From positions 1,489,583 to 1,553,582 of the forward strand of contig NZ_KE332518.1 of assembly GCF_000413055.1 (NCBI RefSeq): a DNA stretch of 64,000 nucleotides, read 5' to 3'. Source of the stretch: Treponema maltophilum ATCC 51939 (GTDB taxonomy: Bacteria; Spirochaetota; Spirochaetia; Treponematales; Treponemataceae). Under the pieces are notes generated by a model. The model did not search any database and was not told the origin of the DNA. It worked only from the letters and a program-made list of their open reading frames with translations. Positions 42,994 through 50,287 of the stretch are shown here, piece by piece. The position numbers and the translations under genes are program-made. The stretch's first letter is position 1. Each line of letters starts with the position of its first letter.

Positions 42994-43265
42994 GGGCGGT
43001 TCTGTTCCTTAGTGCCGGGTACCCGCCCGAGCGATCAGAGGGTCTTTGATACAGCGAGCAAAGGCCCTTTGATACGGCGTACAAAGAGGCTTTGATAATC
43101 CTATCAAAAGGTCTTTGACAGCCGTATCATATCTATTTATATTTTTGCTTTACACAGGCATCCGTAGACGATTTCGCGTATTTACTTCTCGCTATTCACG
43201 CAGTTCTTTTACGCCTCGTTACCCATAAGGGTGCAGTCTATCATGGTGAGCGCTCGGGCAGGGCG
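42994..43265. other. Intergenic region with stem-loops and CTTTGATA repeats
   Basis: No gene is visible in this convergent intergenic region. A GGGCGG/CCGCCC stem (42994-42999 and 43023-43028) follows the cysteine desulfurase stop and may terminate it. Then four imperfect copies of CTTTGATA occur between about 43050 and 43125, one of which forms CTTTGATA/TATCAAAAG (43090-43097 and 43102-43110). The 9-base inverted pair GCCCGAGCG (43025-43033) and CGCTCGGGC (43251-43259) encloses a 217-base segment. Confidence 0.45.
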
Positions 43266-44267
43266 TTAAATCTCAACCAACCCCCCGACTCGAAGTCGCT
43301 TATACATCTTCCACTTCTTGTTATGTTTAGCATTATTAAAGGCTGCGGCTAAGTCGGACGGAGTACTAAAGTCTGTGTGATTGCCTTCGGTAACGCCGGT
43401 TTGTTGTTCGATGTGAGAAAGCGTTCCATAAAGAGTACAGTGCGTATAATCACTATCCACCCGGACCGGTAAATCGGTAAAGAGCTTTTTAAATGCGTCG
43501 GCGGTAAGCTGATTGGTTTCGCACTCTATCCTTCGCAAAGAGGTTAAGCCCTGTACGTTAAGAGCGGTAAGGCGGTTATAGCTGCAGTACAGCTCTTTTA
43601 AAGCGCTGCAGCCTTGTACGTCAAGGGCGGTTAATTGATTGTTGTGGTAGCACCACAGTTCTTGCAAAGAGTTTAAGCCTTGTACATTAAGGGTGGTAAG
43701 CCGGTTGCCACCACAGTGCAGCCATTGCAAAGCATTTAAGCCCTGCACATTAAGAGCGGTTAGCTGATTCCAGCCGCAGTCCAGCCATTGCAAAGCACTT
43801 AAGCCTTGTACGTTAAGGGAGGAAAGCTGGGTTAAGGCACATTCCAGCCGTTGCAAATTTCTTAAGCCTTGTACGTTAAGTGCAACCAGTTTATTTCTGG
43901 CGGGAGAAACACCGCGATTACCACAATTCAGTGAGATAATGTTTCCTGAACCTTTAAGAACTACCTTTGTACCTTTTGCGTGCAGATACGTTTCCCTGTT
44001 GCTTTGAAGCTCCGTTTCGATGCAGCCTTCTACCATTACGGAGGTGCCGTCTGAGGTTATTGCATTAACCCAGATGGTGCGCTTATCGGGACTTAAGATG
44101 AGCGAGGCGCCCCCTTCGACAAAGGGGGCGCCTCCCGGGGACGGGATTGGGGTATGGAAACCGGGAGAGGCATTTTCCCCCTCCAACATACTTTGCAAAA
44201 ACGGATTTTTACAGGAAATCGTTGTAAAAACCGCAGCCAAAAAAACAAAGGTTACTATTTTTTTCAT
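43266..44267 (-). CDS. Leucine-rich-repeat lipoprotein (TpLRR/BspA type)
   Basis: A 333-residue lipoprotein. The signal ends in TTISC (C19). Residues about 125-255 hold six to seven repeats of 21 residues with the pattern L..L.C..NQLT.LNVQGL, typical of the treponemal LRR family that includes LrrA and BspA, which mediate attachment to host or bacterial surfaces. The C-terminal 80 residues are unrelated. An AGGAGG site precedes ATG 44267, which overlaps the stop of the upstream gene (ATGA), so the two are coupled. Confidence 0.85.
   Translation of the reverse strand: MKKIVTFVFLAAVFTTISCKNPFLQSMLEGENASPGFHTPIPSPGGAPFVEGGASLILSPDKRTIWVNAITSDGTSVMVEGCIETELQSNRETYLHAKGTKVVLKGSGNIISLNCGNRGVSPARNKLVALNVQGLRNLQRLECALTQLSSLNVQGLSALQWLDCGWNQLTALNVQGLNALQWLHCGGNRLTTLNVQGLNSLQELWCYHNNQLTALDVQGCSALKELYCSYNRLTALNVQGLTSLRRIECETNQLTADAFKKLFTDLPVRVDSDYTHCTLYGTLSHIEQQTGVTEGNHTDFSTPSDLAAAFNNAKHNKKWKMYKRLRVGGLVEI
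43546..43885. repeat. 63-bp tandem repeats coding for LRR units
   Basis: Six near-copies spaced by 63 bases (one by about 66) start at roughly 43546, 43609, 43676, 43739, 43802 and 43864. The most constant part is AAGCCTTGTACGTTAAG. Recombination between copies could change the number of LRR units. Confidence 0.75.
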
Positions 44268-45169
44268 ATTCTAATTCCTCCTGTAAGGCCTACAGCCCAC
44301 GCTATCGGATAGCCGCCCCGAATATAGGGTTCTATAAAAAAGTTGTTTATCATCAGGCGGTATCCGAAAGAGGCTTGCCCCAAACCGAATATCCAAAGTT
44401 TTGAGTCTGCCCTTTTATTGTTTTGTCCGAAAACGGCGCCGCCCTCGGCTTGAATAAAAAAGCCCGAATCTTTACGCGGTTTTGCCGCAAGATCGTAAAA
44501 GGTCCAACGGAACAACAGGGCGGCATCGTACAAGTGATGTTTGTTAAAATCGTACGAATACAGCGCCTTTGCCCCCGCGGAAAAGCTTCCGATCTTTATG
44601 TCAAACGGCAATACAAAAAGGGCGTATAAGCCCGTTCCGAATGCGGGATTTACGGGACTGTTCATATTCGCTTCGGTAAAAAAAGCAAGCGACCATGTCA
44701 AATCCTTCGGTTTACCGCCGGGCAAAAAAAAGGCGGGAGCGTCTTGAACGATTTTATCGGACCGGACGGGGGCGCTGTGTTCGGAACTGTCTGCCGGCTT
44801 AACCTGCTCTGCAGCCGATGCGATTTCGGGAAAGTCTTTTTGCTCCGGCATTGTTTTTATATTTTCGGTTTCGGTACTTTTTTCGGAATCTTCGGCCGGT
44901 TTACTTTGCTTTACGGCCGTATTTTTCACTTCCGGACTTTTTACCGGGGAAATCTTTTTTACAGGAGGCGGTTTTAGAGCAACTTCGGTTTTCGGTGTAT
45001 CTTTTGCGGGGAAAGGCTCGGAGGGGTCTGCATAATTTTGGGCCTCTGCGGAAGACGGAACCTGCGCTTCGCGGTTTTTTACCGTTTTACGATACAGCCA
45101 CAGTCCTGCACATGCAATACCGACACAAACGAAAACAAATACTGTCGTTTTTACAATATTTGCAGTCAT
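44264..45169 (-). CDS. Membrane-anchored Pro/Lys-rich linker plus beta-barrel-like domain
   Basis: A 301-residue protein with three parts: one hydrophobic helix (about residues 7-26, VKTTVFVFVCVGIACAGLWL), a 120-residue Pro/Lys/Glu/Ser-rich linker like that of TonB (KTEVALKPPPVKKISPVKSP), and a C-terminal 150-residue domain whose alternating aromatic strands (LTWSLAFFTEANM, YALFVLPFDIKIG, FIEPYIRGGYPIAW) resemble a small outer-membrane beta-barrel. If the reading is right, it would link the inner and outer membranes. The basic residues lie after the helix, which fits a signal anchor poorly. It is leaderless and coupled to the LRR lipoprotein gene. Confidence 0.65.
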   Translation of the reverse strand: MTANIVKTTVFVFVCVGIACAGLWLYRKTVKNREAQVPSSAEAQNYADPSEPFPAKDTPKTEVALKPPPVKKISPVKSPEVKNTAVKQSKPAEDSEKSTETENIKTMPEQKDFPEIASAAEQVKPADSSEHSAPVRSDKIVQDAPAFFLPGGKPKDLTWSLAFFTEANMNSPVNPAFGTGLYALFVLPFDIKIGSFSAGAKALYSYDFNKHHLYDAALLFRWTFYDLAAKPRKDSGFFIQAEGGAVFGQNNKRADSKLWIFGLGQASFGYRLMINNFFIEPYIRGGYPIAWAVGLTGGIRI

Positions 45170-45174
45170 ATGTT

Positions 45175-45204
45175 ATTATATCGAAACTTTTTTACAGGTG
45201 TCAA
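45175..45204 (-). promoter_or_regulatory. Leaderless promoter of the linker/barrel-LRR operon
   Basis: On the minus strand TTGACA (45199-45204), 18-base spacer, TATAAT (45175-45180), then five bases to the ATG at 45169. There is no ribosome-binding site. Confidence 0.65.
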
Positions 45205-45220
45205 TACGTGTTAAAGGGGA

Positions 45221-45280
45221 AAAATAAAAAACCGCAGCAAGTGTAAAAAGGCTTTTTCGAACAGCCCGTACACTTGTGCG
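45221..45280 (-). terminator. Terminator of the rpsP-rplS operon
   Basis: On the minus strand a stem with arms CGCACAAGTGTA (45269-45280) and TACACTTGCTGCG (45233-45245), with one bulge, is followed by a T-rich run (GTTTTTTATTTTT). It lies about 25 bases past the rplS stop. Confidence 0.7.
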
Positions 45281-45304
45281 ATTTTATAAGGTTAAAAAAA
45301 TGAT

Positions 45305-45724
45305 TTACGCTTGCGGTGCGCTCGGTGCGGCACTTTGTGCGGCTTGAGCGGATGCGTTTTGCGCGGCGGCTTGATCCGATTTTTTTACGATAAGCTCGCG
45401 GATCTTGCTTCCTTTACCGACCTTGCCGCGGATATAGTACAGCTTGGAGCGGCGGACCTTACCGGGGCGCAGCACTTCAACTTTTGCGATACGCGGCGAA
45501 TACAGGGGGAATACCCTTTCCACGCCGACTCCGTAAGAATTCTTGCGTACGGTAAAGGTGCGGCGCACGCCCGCGTTTTTAAAGCAAAGCACCAAACCTT
45601 CGTAGACCTGCACGCGCTCGGTTTTTCCTTCGATGATTTTAAAGTGAACTTTTACCGTATCGCCCACATTAAAAGGCGTAACTTCCCGCTTTTGGGATTC
45701 TTCAATAGTTTTAATCACATCCAT
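45305..45724 (-). CDS. rplS: Ribosomal protein L19
   Basis: A 139-residue L19. The core ([61 protein letters not shown]) matches the family at about 115 residues. A 25-residue Ala/Gln/Ser/Pro-rich C-terminal tail is added. L19 lies at the interface of the two subunits. Its start overlaps trmD by 14 bases. Confidence 0.95.
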   Translation of the reverse strand: MDVIKTIEESQKREVTPFNVGDTVKVHFKIIEGKTERVQVYEGLVLCFKNAGVRRTFTVRKNSYGVGVERVFPLYSPRIAKVEVLRPGKVRRSKLYYIRGKVGKGSKIRELIVKKSDQAAAQNASAQAAQSAAPSAPQA

Positions 45725-46508
45725 TGCAATCTCCTTGTATCCGTGTTATGTCGGCAATGCAGTCTTCCGCTTCCTTTCCGAGCAAGCCCGCTTCGCGGGA
45801 AGCCCAAATCATATCGGGGCGGACGGCCAGCGTTTTTGCCACGCGTTTTTGCAGCCGCCAGCGGCGGATGCGCTCGTGATTGCCGGACAGCAAAACGTCC
45901 GGCACCTTCATGCCGTCAAACACTTCCGGCTTGGTATACTGGGGATATTCCAGCAAACCGCCGCAATGACTTTCTTCCGTAAGGCTCTCGGCGGATATAA
46001 CTCCGTCGACCAAACGGTACACGGCATCGATAACAACCTGAGCCGCTATTTCTCCGGAAGACAGCACAAAATCTCCTACGGAAATTTCGTCGTCAACCCA
46101 TTTGTCGATTATCCGCTGATCGATACCTTCATACCTTCCGCAGATAATCACCAAATCTTTTTCGCGGCTCAGTTCGACCGCCGTTTTTTGGTTAAAGGGC
46201 TTGCCCGACGGCGTAACGTAAATTACGCGCGGAGTATCCTTTTTCCGCTTTTTCGCCGCTTTTTTGCCGGTGTTATTTTTACCCGACACCGATTCCAAAG
46301 CCGCGTCGAGGGGAGCGGGCATCATCAGCATTCCCGCGCCTCCTCCGTAAGGAGTGTCGTCACAGGTTTTGTGCTTATCGAAGGCAAAATCTCTGATATT
46401 TACCAATTCGTAAGCGATAATTCCCTTTTGCACCGCCTTAGCCATAATCGAAGTTTCGAAAAAGCTTTGCACGATTTCGGGAAATAAGGTCAGCACATGA
46501 AATTTCAT
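45711..46508 (-). CDS. trmD: tRNA (guanine-N1)-methyltransferase TrmD
   Basis: A 265-residue TrmD that methylates G37 of tRNAs to prevent frameshifting. The AdoMet-knot motifs [40 protein letters not shown] and [10 protein letters not shown] are intact. A lysine-rich insert ([16 protein letters not shown]) at about residues 78-95 accounts for the greater length than usual. It lies between rimM and rplS. Confidence 0.95.
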   Translation of the reverse strand: MKFHVLTLFPEIVQSFFETSIMAKAVQKGIIAYELVNIRDFAFDKHKTCDDTPYGGGAGMLMMPAPLDAALESVSGKNNTGKKAAKKRKKDTPRVIYVTPSGKPFNQKTAVELSREKDLVIICGRYEGIDQRIIDKWVDDEISVGDFVLSSGEIAAQVVIDAVYRLVDGVISAESLTEESHCGGLLEYPQYTKPEVFDGMKVPDVLLSGNHERIRRWRLQKRVAKTLAVRPDMIWASREAGLLGKEAEDCIADITRIQGDCNGCD

Positions 46509-46526
46509 CGTTTTACCTAAAACGTT

Positions 46527-47114
46527 TTACTCTAAAATCCAGAGGTGCATAAGCTGAACGGCTGCGTTTTTAATATCAACCGTACCGATAAATTCCTTAT
46601 TAAAAGGAATCAAAACCGTTTTGCCGCCTTTAGCGGACGGTTTTACTTTATCCGTACGGGCAATCGCAGCGTCCGCGCTTTCGGACAGCGCAACCTCCAA
46701 AAGGTTACCGCTCCCGCCTTCCACTACATCCGTAACGATTCCGACCCTTACCGGCTCTTTTTCCGCTTTTCCGATCCCGTCGCCGTTATACAGCAGAGCG
46801 CACCCTTTTAAGTCCTCCGCGTAAAACTCGCCTGAACCGAGCGGACAAGCCATGTTTCGGGGTACGACAATATGCCAAGAAGAAAACTCTTTTGCTTCTT
46901 CGGGGCAGTCGATACCCTTGAATTTTATAAAAAGGCAGGATGTTCCGATTTCGGCCGATTCGACCGCCGCCTTTACGGCTTTTTCACCCTTCCTCAAAGT
47001 TACATCGGTCAAGTTCAAAAAATGTTCAAACTCACCGGATGTACTTTCCACTTTAACCTTACCGGAAAGCCCGTGGGGCCCTCTGATAATTCCGATAACA
47101 AAATCCGTCCTCAT
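46527..47114 (-). CDS. rimM: Ribosome maturation factor RimM
   Basis: A 195-residue RimM, a 16S-rRNA processing factor that binds S19. The N-terminal barrel has IIRGPHGLSGKVKVES; the PRC-barrel domain has GEFYAEDLKGC and GSGNLLEV and the C-terminal LIPFNKEFIGTVDIKN. The lysine-rich segment (DKVKPSAKGGK) near the end is a local insertion. The start overlaps khpA by four bases. Confidence 0.92.
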   Translation of the reverse strand: MRTDFVIGIIRGPHGLSGKVKVESTSGEFEHFLNLTDVTLRKGEKAVKAAVESAEIGTSCLFIKFKGIDCPEEAKEFSSWHIVVPRNMACPLGSGEFYAEDLKGCALLYNGDGIGKAEKEPVRVGIVTDVVEGGSGNLLEVALSESADAAIARTDKVKPSAKGGKTVLIPFNKEFIGTVDIKNAAVQLMHLWILE

Positions 47115-47365
47115 CGGTCCAGAATGTCAAGACTGTACCGTTTGCCGGATCTGCCGCCCGATGCGCTTAAAACGGTCCGCAAAGCTTTTGCAATGCGCCC
47201 GTATTTGCCGATCACTTTACCTATATCGCTTTCGGCTACTTGCAATTGAATAACCGGACCGCGTTCGCCTTCCGTTTCCTGCACGGAAACCGCAGCGGGA
47301 TCGTCGACCAGGGATTTTGCAATATATTCAATCAGGTCTTTTTCCAATTCCCGAACCTCCGGCAC
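47111..47365 (-). CDS. khpA: KH-domain RNA-binding protein KhpA
   Basis: An 84-residue single KH-domain protein with the GxxG loop in IGKYGRIAKALRTVL, preceded by the N-terminal LIEYIAKSLVDDPAAVSV block. KhpA (YlqC) binds RNA and in several bacteria pairs with KhpB. It occupies its usual place between rpsP and rimM, one base after rpsP ends. Confidence 0.93.
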   Translation of the reverse strand: MPEVRELEKDLIEYIAKSLVDDPAAVSVQETEGERGPVIQLQVAESDIGKVIGKYGRIAKALRTVLSASGGRSGKRYSLDILDR

Positions 47366-47611
47366 TTATTTCGTAAAGTTTTTTTTGTTCAAAATTTTGC
47401 GGACAGTATCGGAAGGCTGAGCGCCTACACCGAGCCAGTAGCGCACTCTGTCGGCATCGAACACAATCTGCTTGTCTTCGACTTCGATAGGATGATACAA
47501 GCCGATTTCTTCGATGGTCGTTCCGTCGCGCGGTTTGCGCGAATCCTGTACGACAATGCGGAAAAAGGGTCGCTTTTTCGTTCCGAACTTTTTAAGTCTG
47601 ATCCGTACCAT
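47366..47611 (-). CDS. rpsP: Ribosomal protein S16
   Basis: An 81-residue S16 with VRIRLKKFGTKKRPFFRIVV at the N-terminus and VRYWLGVGAQPSDTVRKIL near the end. ATG 47611 has an AGGAGG site; the open frame extends upstream into the promoter. It is the first gene of the rpsP-khpA-rimM-trmD-rplS operon, divergent from the outer-membrane protein gene. Confidence 0.96.
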   Translation of the reverse strand: MVRIRLKKFGTKKRPFFRIVVQDSRKPRDGTTIEEIGLYHPIEVEDKQIVFDADRVRYWLGVGAQPSDTVRKILNKKNFTK

Positions 47612-47648
47612 AAAACCTCCTGTCAATGAAATAAAAGCACGAACTTTA

Positions 47649-47677
47649 TTTTTATCATAAAAGAGCGCCTTGGTCAA
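47649..47677 (-). promoter_or_regulatory. Promoter of the rpsP operon
   Basis: On the minus strand TTGACC (47672-47677), 17-base spacer, TAAAAA (47649-47654). The leader would be about 30 bases to ATG 47611. Confidence 0.5.
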
Positions 47678-47708
47678 GACGGAAAATTACACACGAAAAA
47701 GTTATAAC

Positions 47709-47736
47709 TTGACTTTTTTTAGGGGGGGGATATAAT
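47709..47736 (+). promoter_or_regulatory. Poly-G promoter of the outer-membrane protein gene
   Basis: TTGACT (47709-47714) and TATAAT (47731-47736) are separated by 16 bases that include eight consecutive G (47722-47729). Gain of one G would make the spacer the optimal 17. The design resembles the poly-G promoters known for Treponema pallidum tpr genes and the OmpW-like TP0126. Confidence 0.8.
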
Positions 47737-47748
47737 AGAAAGAACTTT

Positions 47749-47796
47749 ATATTCGGCAAATCTCCGCGAGGAGACCTTTCGGAACCGGCCGAATAT
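47749..47796 (+). promoter_or_regulatory. Structured leader of the outer-membrane protein mRNA
   Basis: Downstream of the promoter ATATTCGGC (47749-47757) pairs with GCCGAATAT (47788-47796) and encloses TCTCC-GCGA-GGAGA. A stable 5' stem of this kind often extends the life of abundant outer-membrane protein mRNAs. It does not cover the ribosome-binding site. Confidence 0.5.
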
Positions 47797-47829
47797 TAAG
47801 ATGTCTAAAAATAAATGAGGAGTTTTACT

Positions 47830-48477
47830 ATGAAAAAGATTGCGGCACTGGTGCTTGTTGTGTGCATGACGTGCGCAAGCGTTTTTGCGCTGGATTTCGG
47901 TGCGGGAGGTATGTTTGATTTTACCCATGAACATGCGTATGCCAAGGCAACATTGGGTCCCGTGACAACGACATCCTCAGGCGATATATCGCTGATAGGA
48001 TTTAAAGGCTTTTTTGACGCCCAATATGCGGTGGCGAGTTTCGGAATCAATACGAATATTACCAAGCAAAAAATAACATCAGGCTCTACCAGCACCCTTA
48101 CGGACCTTACCATACGCTACTTCAATATCGGACTTTTGGCAAAATATCCGATTGAGCTGGGAAGCATTCAGATATTCCCTCTTGTCGGTGTGGACTGGGA
48201 TATCATTATCTCTTATCAAAAGAATAATACAAACTACAAAATCGACAGCGCCGCAAGAGAAGAATTCAATGCGCTTTGGCTCGACCTCGGCGTCGGCGCG
48301 GATATTCCCCTCGGCTCGGGCGCCCTGTATTTACGGCCGCAGGGAATCTTCGGCATTCAACTGAATACTCCCGCATCCGTAAAACAGCAAAAAAAGCAAG
48401 CGGAAGCTCTCGGAGGAAAACTGTCTGCGGGCACTTTAAAATTTAATATCGGTCTGGGTTTGATACGTAAATTTTAA
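47830..48477 (+). CDS. Outer-membrane beta-barrel protein
   Basis: A 215-residue exported protein: signal peptide MKKIAALVLVVCMTCASVFA, then a domain of alternating strands ending in a C-terminal aromatic residue (IRKF), as expected for a BamA substrate. Strands such as FNIGLLAKYPIE, LWLDLGVGADIPL and LKFNIGLGLI point to an eight-stranded barrel of the OmpW/OmpA-like size. ATG 47830 has a GAGGAG site. Expression is probably controlled by the length of the G tract in its promoter. Its closest functional analogue may be TP0126 of Treponema pallidum, but I cannot show homology here. Confidence 0.8.
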   Translation: MKKIAALVLVVCMTCASVFALDFGAGGMFDFTHEHAYAKATLGPVTTTSSGDISLIGFKGFFDAQYAVASFGINTNITKQKITSGSTSTLTDLTIRYFNIGLLAKYPIELGSIQIFPLVGVDWDIIISYQKNNTNYKIDSAAREEFNALWLDLGVGADIPLGSGALYLRPQGIFGIQLNTPASVKQQKKQAEALGGKLSAGTLKFNIGLGLIRKF

Positions 48478-48497
48478 ATAAGCACGGCAGTCTTATT

Positions 48498-48530
48498 CCC
48501 GTTTTGCTTGGAGTTCCGAGGCAAAACGGG
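48498..48530 (+). terminator. Hairpin after the outer-membrane protein gene
   Basis: CCCGTTTTGC (48498-48507) and GCAAAACGGG (48521-48530) form a 10-base stem 20 bases after the stop. An A-run rather than a T-run follows, so it may protect the mRNA end or act as a weak terminator. Confidence 0.45.
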
Positions 48531-48556
48531 GAAAAACTTTGTATCCGCCTTTTTTT

Positions 48557-48595
48557 CCCCCCCCCGCTTGACAATCGGCGCGGCTGAAGTATACT
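48557..48595 (+). promoter_or_regulatory. C9 tract and leaderless promoter of the YihY-cNMP gene
   Basis: A T7-C9 tract (C at 48557-48565) lies two bases upstream of TTGACA (48568-48573), which is 16 bases from TATACT (48590-48595). The GTG start at 48603 comes seven bases after the -10 box, with no ribosome-binding site. The tract could vary in length and change promoter strength from the upstream-element position. Confidence 0.6.
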
Positions 48596-48602
48596 TTAAA
48601 GA

Positions 48603-49946
48603 GTGAAACCGAAAAAAATTTCGCCGGTTACGGCGGCGCAGTCGTTCTTTTTTGCCTTTACTTTATATTTTCAAAATAATTTATACTTGTACGCTTTGTC
48701 GTGCGCGTTCGGTTTTTTGTTTTCGCTTATTCCCATAGTCATTATGATTGCGGCGGTTCTTATACGCTTTTTGCACACCTCTCCCGAACTTTTATACGGA
48801 TTTTTGGAAAGCGCGAAAAAATGGATCGATACCGCAAATCTGCATGCGATGGCAAACTACCTCTTGGCGCAGCGGCGCCCGACGTTGTTTGAAATCATTA
48901 TCGGTATTACGATTTTTTTCTTTGCACGCCGTTTTTTTTATACGGTTATGCAATCCGTGCGCAGAATTTTTCACGGGCCCATAGACCCGCGGCCGCTTTT
49001 GGCACAGCTTATCGCCGTTGCGGGCGAAGTGCTTTTGGTTGTAATCGCAGCTGCGGTCGTTTTTGTAATAAGTGCGGCAAAACCGTTTTTTTATACGATC
49101 AGGCGCAGTACCGAAAACTTTGCATTTTTTTTACCGTTTATCGGAAGCGGTTTTGCAAAAATACTGCCGCTTTTATTCAACACCGTTCCCTACCTATTGA
49201 TTTGGATTTTTGCCGCGCTCACCTTCCGCTTCGCATCGGGCACGAAACCCGAATTCAAAACATGCGCCTTTTCGGCTTTGCTGTGCGCCCTTATTTTTGC
49301 GCTCGTCGGTTATGTATTCACCCTTTTTACCGATACGGTGAAATACAACCTGATTTACGGTTTTTTGGGCACTCTGATGGTTATGCTGCTTAAGGTATCG
49401 GTATTTTTTTCGCTGTTTTTGTTTTTCGCCCAATACGTGTACGTGTCGCAGTTTTTCGATTCTCTATTGCTTGCCGAACTCTACCTTTTGCCCGATCGCG
49501 GCGAAACCGATATTTTTTTGGGCATACGGCGCATGCTGTTCATTCGGCCCGACCGGTTTTTAAAAGCGGCGGCGCAAGGCGAATCGTGCGAGCATAACGG
49601 CGACCGTCCCGTGTTGGAAAAGAAAAAAGCCGGGAGTCTCATTTTTTCAAAGGGCGATACGGATACGAACGTCTATTATTTGGCACAAGGTTCGGTCGAA
49701 CTGCTGCGCGAAAACAATATTGCCTATCTTGACCGCGGAAGTTTTTTCGGCGAATTGAACGTTTTGCTTAATGAACCGCGCAATGCGACCGCGCGCGCGG
49801 CCACGGACATTCAGCTTATTAAAATAAGCGAACGGCGCTTCACCGAACTTTTAAACAGCAGCCCCGAAGCCGTGCGCAAAACCTTATCGCTGATTTCTTC
49901 GTATTTTGCGCGAAACATCAATTTGACCGAAAACGTGGGTCTGTAA
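48603..49946 (+). CDS. YihY/UPF0761 membrane protein fused to a cyclic-nucleotide-binding domain
   Basis: A 447-residue protein. Residues 1-300 match the YihY (once mis-called RNase BN) membrane family with six or seven helices (FGFLFSLIPIVIMIAAVLI, LLFNTVPYLLIWIFAAL, GFLGTLMVMLLKVSVFF). Residues about 335-435 form a cyclic-nucleotide-binding-like domain (LIFSKGDTDTNVYYLAQGSVELL, then RGSFFGELNVLLNEPRNATARAATD with the FGE..L and R.A phosphate-binding signature). This combination suggests an inner-membrane protein gated by cAMP, cGMP or a related ligand. The start is GTG, apparently leaderless. Confidence 0.8.
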   Translation: MKPKKISPVTAAQSFFFAFTLYFQNNLYLYALSCAFGFLFSLIPIVIMIAAVLIRFLHTSPELLYGFLESAKKWIDTANLHAMANYLLAQRRPTLFEIIIGITIFFFARRFFYTVMQSVRRIFHGPIDPRPLLAQLIAVAGEVLLVVIAAAVVFVISAAKPFFYTIRRSTENFAFFLPFIGSGFAKILPLLFNTVPYLLIWIFAALTFRFASGTKPEFKTCAFSALLCALIFALVGYVFTLFTDTVKYNLIYGFLGTLMVMLLKVSVFFSLFLFFAQYVYVSQFFDSLLLAELYLLPDRGETDIFLGIRRMLFIRPDRFLKAAAQGESCEHNGDRPVLEKKKAGSLIFSKGDTDTNVYYLAQGSVELLRENNIAYLDRGSFFGELNVLLNEPRNATARAATDIQLIKISERRFTELLNSSPEAVRKTLSLISSYFARNINLTENVGL

Positions 49947-50228
49947 CGACAATTCAGCATAAAGAAAAATCAACAAAAATTGATGAGTACAGCAAGACCT
50001 CTGCCCGCATGCGGTCAAGGTCTTACCGATACACAACTTTTATTTCATATCATACAGAACTATACCGTAATAATTTCTGCTGGCAAGCAAAATTTCACAG
50101 AAATTTTGCGCAGTCCGATACCTATTACGGTCAGCCGCGTTAAACGGCAGGACGCTGCCGGGAGGCGGCTTTTTATACAATTACATATTTTTATACCTTA
50201 TATTTTTCGGTACGGTTACGTTCAAATA
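49947..50228. repeat. Stem-loop cluster upstream of pyrG
   Basis: This 340-base gap holds no gene. Inverted repeats fill its middle: AAGACCT/AGGTCTT (49994-50000 and 50018-50024) around CCGCATGCGG, and an outer stem ACCGTAATA/TATTACGGT (50064-50072 and 50123-50131) that encloses a perfect hairpin GCAAAATTT-CACAG-AAATTTTGC (50087-50109). A GCCG/CGGC stem followed by T5 (about 50158-50176) could end the upstream transcript. The nested layout resembles the other palindromic repeat clusters in the window. Confidence 0.5.
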
Positions 50229-50257
50229 TTGTCAGTGCTCTGTTTTTATGCTATAAT
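50229..50257 (+). promoter_or_regulatory. pyrG promoter
   Basis: TTGTCA (50229-50234), 17-base spacer, TATAAT (50252-50257). The leader is about 24 bases and contains the GGAGAGGGG ribosome-binding site, too short for classical attenuation. Confidence 0.6.
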
Positions 50258-50287
50258 TATGCGCAGCGTGTTTTTACGGAGAGGGGT

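Noticed and set aside
43050-43125. Four CTTTGATA-like repeats as a CRISPR array
   Set aside because: Units are only about 8-12 bases, spacers are irregular and short, and no cas genes are nearby.
45711-47114. Possible riboswitch or attenuator within the rimM-trmD junction
   Set aside because: No stable alternative structures were seen in the 18-base gap.
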